A stretch of DNA of 45,566 nucleotides from Bdellovibrionales bacterium GWB1_55_8. Its GTDB lineage: Bacteria; Bdellovibrionota; UBA1018. The position numbers and the translations under genes are program-made. The notes beneath the pieces were generated by a model. That model was not told the origin of the DNA. It did no database searches and saw nothing but the letters and a program-made list of their open reading frames with translations. The DNA lies in the NCBI GenBank assembly GCA_001769835.1, contig MEPR01000058.1:59806-105371 (forward strand), read 5' to 3'. This document shows positions 39,335-45,566 of this stretch, one piece after another; positions within the stretch are counted from its first letter, which is position 1, and each line of letters starts with the position of its first letter.

Positions 39335-41200
39335 ATGGCGATCTCGATTTCATTTCTTCTTTTCCTGCTTTCTTTTCATCATCGCGCTCTCGCCTCTACA
39401 GAAGGGGCGGACTCCATTCAGAAAATCGTGGTCACCGCCACTCGGCTCAAAGCCACCGCTGAGCAGGTCGCCAGCAGCGTCACAGTCATTTCATCCGAGG
39501 AGCTGGAACAGAAAAAGACAGAGTCGATTGCCGGAATTCTGGAGTCCGTGCCCGGCCTGAGAATCGTACGCAGCGGGGGTCCTGGAAGTCCCGTCTCAGC
39601 AATTCTTCGCGGCGCAAACGCAGAACATACCCTGGTTCTGATTGATGGCGTTCGGATGAATGATCCGCTTAGTCCATCCCGCAGTTTCGATTTCGGAACG
39701 CTCACCCTGGAAGGCCTCGAACGAATTGAGGTCATTCGGGGGCCCGAAAGCGTTCTTTACGGCTCCGATGCCGTGGGCGGGGTGATTCACCTGATCACAA
39801 AAAAGGGTTCCGGCACACCCACTGGATCGTTCGGCCTGGGGTATGGAAGTTATCGCACGACACAAACCTGGACCACGCTGGCTGGCTCCGCGGGTTCCGC
39901 ACGGTATTCCGTTGGAGGCCGCTTCGAAAATACCTCGGGGTACTCGGCAGCTGACAAAAAATTCGGAAACACAGAGGCGGACGGACGTAGTGCAGCATCC
40001 GCGAACGCCAGACTCGGATTCGAGCCACTCAAAAACCTTCCGGCTGATCTCACGTTGCAGTTCTCTGATTCGCGCTTCGACAATGACAGCTCCGGCGGTC
40101 CCGGCGGAGACGACCCCGATTATCAGGGCACTGAAAGAAAACTCACGGGTGCAATGCGCATCCAGGCGACCCATTTCGATGAATGGGAACCCATCGCGAA
40201 CTTTTCTTACGTGACTTCAATCCGCACAGCTCGGAAAACGCCAAACACCAATCACCCTTTCCCTATGGATACCGAATACGAAAGCAAAAGGGGGGCTGCC
40301 GAACTTCAGAACAACTTGTTCCTGAGTGATCAGAACACCTTGGTACTAGGGATTACCTGGGACAGGGAATCCGGCCGCGCCCGTGAGAACATGAATTCGA
40401 TGGACGTGGGCGCGAACTCGATCGGAACCTTCACCCAGCACCAGTTCACGTCCGACAATTTCTTTGCGACCCTGGGCGCGCGCTGGGATCACCACGAGCG
40501 TTTTGGCGGCCATGCGACCTACCGTCTGGCGCCGGGCTATTCCATCCCGGCAACGGGAACGAGACTACGCGCAAGTTTTGGAACCGGATTCAGAGCTCCC
40601 AGCCTCTACCAGCTCTTCTCCTCGTACGGCGACCCCCAACTTCAACCTGAAAAGAGTTCCGGGTTCGACTTTTCCATCGACCAGTCGCTTGCGGGCGGGA
40701 AATTGCGTGCGACATGGACGCTCTTTGATCTGAGACTATGGAACCTTACGCAATTTGAGCCTGCCCTGAATCGCTTTCAAAACCTCGGGTCCGCTTCCAC
40801 GAAGGGATTGGAGACGTCCGTCGAGGCAGACCTGACGCAAAAGCTGAAGTCCGTGCTGACGTACACCTTCACCCACGCCAAGGACGGAAACGGACTTCCG
40901 CTTTACCGCCGAACACGTCATCAAGGATCCCTCGAAGTCACGTTTGAACATCTGGATTTCAACTCCGCATTCATTTCTCGCGTTGTAGGACCCCGCGATG
41001 ACCTCGACGCCCTCGTCTTTACGAGAAAGCGGCTGCCTGGCTACTGGACTCTGGATTTCCGGGCGTCCCAAAAAATTCGCAAAACAGCTTCTAAACTTCT
41101 GATGCGAATAGAAAACGCGCTCGATCGCGACTACCAGGAGGTCGACGGCTACGGAACAGCGGGAAGAACTCTTACGATCGCTTTTCAGCAAGGCTTTTGA
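39335..41200 (+). CDS. btuB: BtuB-like TonB-dependent outer-membrane receptor (cobalamin uptake)
   Basis: An outer-membrane beta-barrel receptor for corrinoids, so named from its riboswitch. The 621-residue protein has a signal peptide (SISFLLFLLSFHHRALA), a TonB box (KIVVTATRL), a plug domain (residues about 45-150: IAGILESVPGLRIVRSGGPG, AILRGANAEHTLVLIDGVRM, EVIRGPESVLYGSDAVGGVI) and a barrel to the C-terminus with a terminal aromatic (LTIAFQQGF). ATG 39335 has AAGGAGG seven bases upstream. The frame is open upstream through the riboswitch, but that is not coding. No btuF, btuC or btuD transporter genes are in view. Confidence 0.9.
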   Translation: MAISISFLLFLLSFHHRALASTEGADSIQKIVVTATRLKATAEQVASSVTVISSEELEQKKTESIAGILESVPGLRIVRSGGPGSPVSAILRGANAEHTLVLIDGVRMNDPLSPSRSFDFGTLTLEGLERIEVIRGPESVLYGSDAVGGVIHLITKKGSGTPTGSFGLGYGSYRTTQTWTTLAGSAGSARYSVGGRFENTSGYSAADKKFGNTEADGRSAASANARLGFEPLKNLPADLTLQFSDSRFDNDSSGGPGGDDPDYQGTERKLTGAMRIQATHFDEWEPIANFSYVTSIRTARKTPNTNHPFPMDTEYESKRGAAELQNNLFLSDQNTLVLGITWDRESGRARENMNSMDVGANSIGTFTQHQFTSDNFFATLGARWDHHERFGGHATYRLAPGYSIPATGTRLRASFGTGFRAPSLYQLFSSYGDPQLQPEKSSGFDFSIDQSLAGGKLRATWTLFDLRLWNLTQFEPALNRFQNLGSASTKGLETSVEADLTQKLKSVLTYTFTHAKDGNGLPLYRRTRHQGSLEVTFEHLDFNSAFISRVVGPRDDLDALVFTRKRLPGYWTLDFRASQKIRKTASKLLMRIENALDRDYQEVDGYGTAGRTLTIAFQQGF

Positions 41201-41205
41201 GCGAC

Positions 41206-41772
41206 ATGCGATACCGAGGCTCATTATTAGCTCTGGTTGCGTCCCTGGCGATTCATAGCTCGGTTTTGGGGGCGCTATACATGACGTTCCGCGACCCTGT
41301 CGCCCAGCGCGTCCCACGAGTCCTCCAGCCACGGCCGGGCTTGGAAGTTCACCTGACCGAGGCCGGTACAAATGCAAGTTCGGAGCGAGTCACCTCAGGG
41401 GTAAGGTCGACAGAACATCGAAAGGTTTTATCCAAAGCTTCAGCGTCCTCAGCGCTTTCGGCAGCCAGCATATCCGTGCCCGCCTCCTCCGGTTCATTTT
41501 GGATAATCGGACGTCAACAGCCCGACTATCCCACGATTTCCCGTCACCGGGGCGAAGAGGGAGAACTCGTTGTCTCAGTACGGATTCACCCGGCCGGCAC
41601 CGTACTCGAGACGGTGCTCACCTATTCGAGCGGATTCCCCCGACTGGATCGCGCTGGCCTGGATTACCTCAAATCCATTCGGTTCGGTTTTTCAGAAGTT
41701 TTTAGCGAGCCGGTTACAAAACGTGTTTCGCTGAAATTCAGTCTGAGCGGGGAAACCGTTGTGGTGCGGTAA
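41206..41772 (+). CDS. TonB-like energy-transducing protein
   Basis: A 188-residue TonB-family protein that follows the receiver gene btuB by five bases. It has an N-terminal anchor (LLALVASLAIHSSVLGALY), a Ser/Ala-rich periplasmic linker (about 60-105) in place of the usual Pro-rich region, and a TonB C-terminal domain (QQPDYPTISRHRGEEGELVV, HPAGTVLETVLTYSSGFPRL). It would link the proton-motive force to the BtuB-like receptor. ExbB and ExbD are not in the window. TTG 41197 in frame overlaps the btuB stop and is the alternative start. Confidence 0.85.
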   Translation: MRYRGSLLALVASLAIHSSVLGALYMTFRDPVAQRVPRVLQPRPGLEVHLTEAGTNASSERVTSGVRSTEHRKVLSKASASSALSAASISVPASSGSFWIIGRQQPDYPTISRHRGEEGELVVSVRIHPAGTVLETVLTYSSGFPRLDRAGLDYLKSIRFGFSEVFSEPVTKRVSLKFSLSGETVVVR

Positions 41773-41777
41773 CCACA

Positions 41778-42497
41778 TCAGATTGAAAAACCAAGACTTC
41801 GAAGGTTGAGGTCAAACCGGCTGGAATAGAGATACTCAAAGAGCTCATTCGAATTCGTAGTGCCGGACCAATGAATTCGAGTGCTGTCTGGCGCAAAGCT
41901 ATAGTACTTCGTCGTCTGGTCACCGAAGCAATTGCTCAAAACGTACATTTTCAACTTCGAAGTGGCTCCCTTTGAAAATGAATCATTGTCGATCGGATTT
42001 TCTCGCGCATCGTAAACGCGTCCATCTTTCGAACCATGGCTCGACCAGATGATCACGGCAGTATTCGCTGACTGCACCACTTCGTCGAGTTCCTGATCAA
42101 GCGCCGCGGGATCCATGACGGCTCTGAAACCAGAAGAAGTGGCCCATTTGATCATCCCGTGAAATTTGCTCATCTCGTGCCGAGTCGGGTCTGCTTCGAG
42201 ATGCCCGATGAGGAAAACGATATCTCCGTTTGGCGAATCACTGGAGCCCCACTCCTGACGATCCCATTCGCCCAGAAAACGCACGCCGTCTGTCGCCACT
42301 TCCGTGGCATCTGGAGCGAAAACGAGCGTTTCATGATGCCGCGTCGTATCCTGCCGAATCTGGAGGACCCGCTGATAAAACTGCTCGAAAGCCGCGTCGT
42401 CCTGCTGTGCCACAGGAGGCGCTGCCTGCCCGGAAACTGAAACAAGGAATAATCCCAGAACTGAGCCTAGCTTTGTTGCGCGAGAGAATGCATTCAT
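41778..42497 (-). CDS. Secreted caspase-fold (clan CD-like) cysteine peptidase candidate
   Basis: A 239-residue protein with a signal peptide (ATKLGSVLGLFLVSVSGQA). The mature part has the order of motifs expected for clan CD peptidases (caspase, gingipain, C11, CHAT): a strand then His in AVIIWSSHGSKDGRVYD, and a second strand then Cys in KLKMYVLSNCFGDQTTK, followed by a THW-like strand (STRIHWSGTTNSNE). An earlier strand is GDIVFLIGHLEAD. These strand-His and strand-Cys pairs are suggestive, not proof, and no family was assigned. ATG 42497 puts the signal peptide at the start. It converges on the tonB-like gene with a five-base gap. Confidence 0.6.
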   Translation of the reverse strand: MNAFSRATKLGSVLGLFLVSVSGQAAPPVAQQDDAAFEQFYQRVLQIRQDTTRHHETLVFAPDATEVATDGVRFLGEWDRQEWGSSDSPNGDIVFLIGHLEADPTRHEMSKFHGMIKWATSSGFRAVMDPAALDQELDEVVQSANTAVIIWSSHGSKDGRVYDARENPIDNDSFSKGATSKLKMYVLSNCFGDQTTKYYSFAPDSTRIHWSGTTNSNELFEYLYSSRFDLNLRSLGFSI

Positions 42498-42561
42498 GCC
42501 GACGGTCACTAACATGATGCGTCATAACAGGCAATTCTTTTCACGGCTTTCCAAAGTAACC

Positions 42562-42595
42562 AAAAAAAAGGGGGCCCGCTATTCGCGGACCCCCC
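42562..42595 (-). terminator. Intrinsic terminator downstream of the large lipoprotein gene
   Basis: On the minus strand, a GC-rich stem (plus-strand arms GGGGGCCCGC at 42570-42579 and GCGGACCCCC at 42585-42594, loop TATTC, one C-A mismatch) is followed by eight T. It lies 25 bases after the lipoprotein stop at 42620 and before the caspase-fold gene starts. Confidence 0.92.
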
Positions 42596-42619
42596 TGATT
42601 TGATTAACGATAGTCGCTC

Positions 42620-45073
42620 TTACTTGTTCTTCTTCTTGACCTTCACATCAGGAGCGAAGGTGTTGAGCGCTTTGCGGAAGGCTTTACGGCTGAACATGCC
42701 CACTTCGAGAGTGTTCAGGTTCTTACCGAGCTCGTTGTAGTAGTTCTGAGCTTCCGCATTCAACTTGCCTGCGGCTTTCGAACTCAAGAACATCTTTCCA
42801 AGCTGGCCAACCACCGTGTGATCAAGACTGCCCGGCTTGTCCCAGTCAACATCGTTACGGATGTCTTCCTGGGTCATCTGCTGGATGATAGCCATGACTT
42901 CCTGGAGCCGTCCCATGCGATCATCGCTGCCCGTCGCGACAGCGCCATCGGGCCCGATCGCAAGAGCATTGAAGTATTTCGCAATCGCGATGTACTGCGC
43001 CGGAACACCTGCCGAAAACGACCTTTCATGAAGCACGCGACCGCCCATGACTGACTGAACGGTTCCGGAGACCCCTCCCAGCCTGATCACATCAAGCGGA
43101 TCGAGCTGCGCGAACTGCACGCTCACCATCCGGGTTTCCTTGCCGGCCATCTTAAGCGTCTCCTGCTCGAAACGTCCCAGGTTGTTGCCGAGGATCACAC
43201 GAAGAGTGATCATCGCGGGAGATTCAAGTTTGGACGGGTTCACGAGCTTGATCTGAACACCGCCGCTTCCGGTCAGTTCATTCACCGAGGCATTTGCGGC
43301 GTCGATTTCAGCCACCTCGTTGATCGTCAGATTCTTGCCCTTTTTCGTGTTCAGGCTTGTATCGAACTCAACAGGCCCCCTAGCCTTGATGCCGATGGAG
43401 GCCGTCTGGCGAGGGCCGATGTTTTTATCGATCTGACCGAGGAATGGAGTTTCCACGCCAAAACGGTTCGAGATCGGCACGTTTCTGGCCGGCCACGTGA
43501 ATGTCTGAGCCGCGCCGGAAAGCGCTCCATACATCTGGAACGCGATGTCTTCAGACTTACGACCCAGGTTCGTCAGCGCGAGCGTGGCTTTCACTCTCTC
43601 ACCGGCCTGGAAGATATCGTCGTCCAGGTCACCGAAAAGCGAGAGGTCGTCGATTTCAACGACTGCGTGCTCGGCGAAGACTTTCCAGATCCTTGACCAC
43701 TGAGCATCGTAGTTCGTTTTCCACTCGATGTTGTACGCACCCACCGAATCCTGGCGGTACTTGTTATCGTACGCAAGGAAGTCAGCATAATCAGCCGCGA
43801 CAATTTTTCCGATCATCTGGCCGACGAGCTCACCCATTGCCTGACTCTGGCGATGCGCCGAAACAAAACCCAGACCGAAGTACTGAGTGATGTAGAAATC
43901 GCGGTAAGCTTCCGTGAACGTCTCGTGGAAGATTCCCTGATAATAGGCCTTGCTGCGGTCGGGATCCGGAACCATGCGGGTACGTGTCTCAACCACGGCC
44001 GGAATGTCACGATACTGACCGTAAACGATATTGCCCTGCTCATCGCGTTTCAGGCGTGTCTTGCCATCAGGAAGCGTTTCAATCACCTCCGTGCCTGGAA
44101 TGCCTTCACGGCGAGCCGGCTGAATTTCCACCTGATATTTCTGCTCCATCATGCGCCCTTGAATGGCGTTGTAGAACAGGACCTCCGTGGTTCCGGAAAG
44201 TTTCGTCCGGAAGTAATTCAACGAACGGGTTTCGTCGCGCCAACCGTACTTCTCGAAATTATATTTTCCGCGCGCGGCGAAATAATCCCACAACGTGAGG
44301 TTTTCCGTGAACAGCGCTTCCACCGGCTGGCAAAGCTTGTTCGGTGCGTAGGTTTCCTTGTGAAGGCGGTGCACAGCCCGAGCCTCAATGGCGCGGAAAT
44401 CGCGAACACCTTTATCCACCCAGCCCAGTTTGTAAACCTCGTCAAAACTGCCACCCTGGCGATCGTGAATGTAACCATCGTCAAAACCGCCGAAACTGTG
44501 CGCCGGATAATCATAGTTGCCATCCGGTTCCTGATTGTTTCCAACCACCGCGCGGAAGCGCGAAATAATCACGTCGTCGGCGATGCGCTGGCCGTCTTTG
44601 CGAGCCTGCGCCGTAGCACGCGTGATCGCGGATTCCATTTTCGTGGAGACGTAGCGCTTCCGAGCTTCTTCGAGTTGCGAAGCGTTCGGATCTTTCGTCA
44701 TGAAGTAGCCCGAGCCGAGGCCTTGCTGAAGACCATCGACACAACCCAGGTATTTACCTTCATTCTGCGAGTAGCGCTCCGCCATGTATCGGGCAGCGCC
44801 AACGCCCATCTGACATGCTTCAAGCATGTTCACATCATCAGCTTGGGTCTTCGGATCTTTTTTATAGCGCTGACAGATGATCGGCGCCACGTTCGACGGA
44901 GGCTGATACACAGTCCCCAGATCGATTCCATCGATCGATGAACGGTAACCATCCGGCGAAGCAGGTTCACGATCCCCGCTCTGCCTCGTACCATAGTGGG
45001 AACATCCGGCCACGACAACAGACGTGACCGCAAACATCAAAACAGAACTTACAAAAGCTCGATTATTTTTCAT
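42620..45073 (-). CDS. Large lipoprotein, function unknown
   Basis: An 817-residue lipoprotein. The signal peptide ends in a lipobox (VTSVVVAGC, Cys about residue 24), so it should be lipid-anchored in the inner or outer membrane. The first 260 residues are rich in Cys (CQRY, EACQMG, GCVDG, NKLCQPV) and Gly/Tyr; the middle is helical with aromatic repeats (YYQGIFHETFTEAYRDFYIT); residues about 490-650 look like beta-sandwich modules (AGERVKATLALTNLGRKSED), and the end is helical and Lys-rich. No known domain was recognised. ATG 45073 has GAGGAGAGG seven bases upstream. It is a single-gene unit with its own terminator. Confidence 0.75.
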   Translation of the reverse strand: MKNNRAFVSSVLMFAVTSVVVAGCSHYGTRQSGDREPASPDGYRSSIDGIDLGTVYQPPSNVAPIICQRYKKDPKTQADDVNMLEACQMGVGAARYMAERYSQNEGKYLGCVDGLQQGLGSGYFMTKDPNASQLEEARKRYVSTKMESAITRATAQARKDGQRIADDVIISRFRAVVGNNQEPDGNYDYPAHSFGGFDDGYIHDRQGGSFDEVYKLGWVDKGVRDFRAIEARAVHRLHKETYAPNKLCQPVEALFTENLTLWDYFAARGKYNFEKYGWRDETRSLNYFRTKLSGTTEVLFYNAIQGRMMEQKYQVEIQPARREGIPGTEVIETLPDGKTRLKRDEQGNIVYGQYRDIPAVVETRTRMVPDPDRSKAYYQGIFHETFTEAYRDFYITQYFGLGFVSAHRQSQAMGELVGQMIGKIVAADYADFLAYDNKYRQDSVGAYNIEWKTNYDAQWSRIWKVFAEHAVVEIDDLSLFGDLDDDIFQAGERVKATLALTNLGRKSEDIAFQMYGALSGAAQTFTWPARNVPISNRFGVETPFLGQIDKNIGPRQTASIGIKARGPVEFDTSLNTKKGKNLTINEVAEIDAANASVNELTGSGGVQIKLVNPSKLESPAMITLRVILGNNLGRFEQETLKMAGKETRMVSVQFAQLDPLDVIRLGGVSGTVQSVMGGRVLHERSFSAGVPAQYIAIAKYFNALAIGPDGAVATGSDDRMGRLQEVMAIIQQMTQEDIRNDVDWDKPGSLDHTVVGQLGKMFLSSKAAGKLNAEAQNYYNELGKNLNTLEVGMFSRKAFRKALNTFAPDVKVKKKNK

Positions 45074-45196
45074 TATTGCGCCTCTCCTCGGCATGAATTC
45101 GCTTCAACCAGTGTAGAGGCACGCTATAGCTCAATCCAATGAAAATATTGTGATTCGCACCGACTCAGTGCGCGAGAAAGACATCACTCACGAACG
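45074..45196. other. Intergenic region upstream of the lipoprotein gene
   Basis: A gap of 123 bases. A TATAGC box on the minus strand (45122-45127) lies about 50 bases before the lipoprotein start, but no -35 box at proper spacing could be found. The GAGGAGAGG ribosome site is at 45081-45089. Confidence 0.4.
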
Positions 45197-45566
45197 TCAG
45201 AATTTTTTCGTCTGAATTTTGACGATCTCCGCCTGCAGCTCACCGTCCGCGGAAATGACCTCATTCTTGATCAGGAATTGCCAGACATTGGACGCATGCT
45301 TTTGAATTTGCTGATCTTCAGACCGCAGACCGATTCGCGTCCGATTGACCCAGTCCTTCACATGGATCTGCTCCGGGAACGCCAAATTGGAATTTTCGAC
45401 TTCGCAGACCTTCTCCGTGTCCGGCGAATCCGCAAGATTGTCAGGAGTCTGAAGCGCCTCAGGGGGATAAATCATTTGGATTAAATGTTTGATCAACGGA
45501 AGCCTGTTCCATGGACTGGTGATCGTATTGTGAAAAGCCCAGTTCACGAAGTCAGCGCACGTGCCC
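45197..45566 (-). CDS. C-terminal part of a possible NlpC/P60- or CHAP-like protein (5' end cut by window edge)
   Basis: The frame is open to the right edge, so only the last 122 or so residues are seen. The first visible residues read GTCADFVNWAFHN, a Cys followed by a hydrophobic helix as at the catalytic Cys of papain-like cell-wall peptidases and amidases (NlpC/P60, CHAP, YiiX). This is suggestive only, because the catalytic His cannot be recognised with confidence. The C-terminal part is polar (EDQQIQKHASNVWQFLIKNE, then KIQTKKF). A GTG at 45547 could start a 116-residue version, but it has no ribosome site and would cut off the Cys. Confidence 0.5.
   Translation of the reverse strand, partial: GTCADFVNWAFHNTITSPWNRLPLIKHLIQMIYPPEALQTPDNLADSPDTEKVCEVENSNLAFPEQIHVKDWVNRTRIGLRSEDQQIQKHASNVWQFLIKNEVISADGELQAEIVKIQTKKF

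Noticed and set aside
1-45566. tRNA, rRNA, CRISPR arrays, IS elements, phage genes, toxin-antitoxin or restriction systems
   Set aside because: Looked for on both strands; no cloverleaf, no repeat-spacer pattern, no transposase or integrase motifs and no terminal inverted repeats were seen. Small structured RNAs could still be missed by eye.

Overview
The window reads as chromosomal DNA of a Gram-negative, didermic bacterium with moderately high GC. Secretin, TonB receptor, lipoprotein and MurJ genes all point to an outer membrane. The Tad pilus, the FHA/TPR signalling proteins, the DUF507-like protein, a bacterial Rsm22 and many exported proteins of unknown function suit a Bdellovibrionota/Oligoflexia or other former-Deltaproteobacteria lineage. 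That placement is inference from gene content; there is no rRNA or other marker here to prove it. Genes are tightly packed, with ATGA/TGATG start-stop overlaps inside operons and several convergent pairs whose 3' ends overlap. No tRNA, rRNA, CRISPR array, insertion sequence or prophage was seen.

Region 1 (1-7,700, minus strand) is a type IVb (Flp/Tad) pilus operon read from a strong sigma70-like promoter at 7666-7694. The order is flp pilin, second Flp-like pilin, GTG-started prepilin peptidase (tadV/cpaA), three more small proteins with prepilin-type N-termini, cpaB/rcpC, the secretin cpaC/rcpA, a single-polypeptide fusion of the TadZ/CpaE ATPase with the TadA/CpaF motor ATPase, and tadB, which runs off the left edge. 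Region 2 (7,720-14,118, minus) is a phospho-signalling cluster: a DUF192 protein, an FHA-transmembrane-sensor-PAS protein, two proteins with cytoplasmic FHA, one membrane span and TPR-like repeats, and a PP2C-fold protein that has lost half of its metal ligands. A histidine-kinase dimerisation domain without an ATPase domain lies just upstream.

Region 3 (14,163-25,630) is mostly housekeeping: a ROK sugar kinase divergent from FtsK, a CCA-adding/poly(A) polymerase-type nucleotidyltransferase, an exported S1 serine protease, DUF167, an NFACT/RqcH-like protein, an RlmI-type and an RlmL-type rRNA methyltransferase and an exported protein of unknown function. Region 4 (25,624-34,328) holds ElbB, a CheY-like receiver next to a histidine-less HPt-like protein, a possible PilO-like exported protein, Rsm22 with its cysteine cluster, a 637-residue biotin carboxylase-BCCP-like fusion that has lost key catalytic residues and the biotinyl lysine, a small PHA-system-type protein, MurJ and a DUF507-like protein.

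Region 5 (34,345-45,566) is devoted to the cell surface: an M4 thermolysin-like protease, an ABC1/UbiB-family kinase-like protein that carries an export signal, a B12 riboswitch controlling a BtuB-like receptor and a TonB-like protein, a secreted caspase-fold candidate, a very large lipoprotein of unknown function, and the C-terminal part of a possible NlpC/P60- or CHAP-type protein at the right edge. The best candidates for undescribed biology are the pseudo-biotin-carboxylase fusion, the FHA/pseudo-PP2C cluster beside the Tad operon, the exported ABC1 kinase and the CpaE-CpaF fusion.
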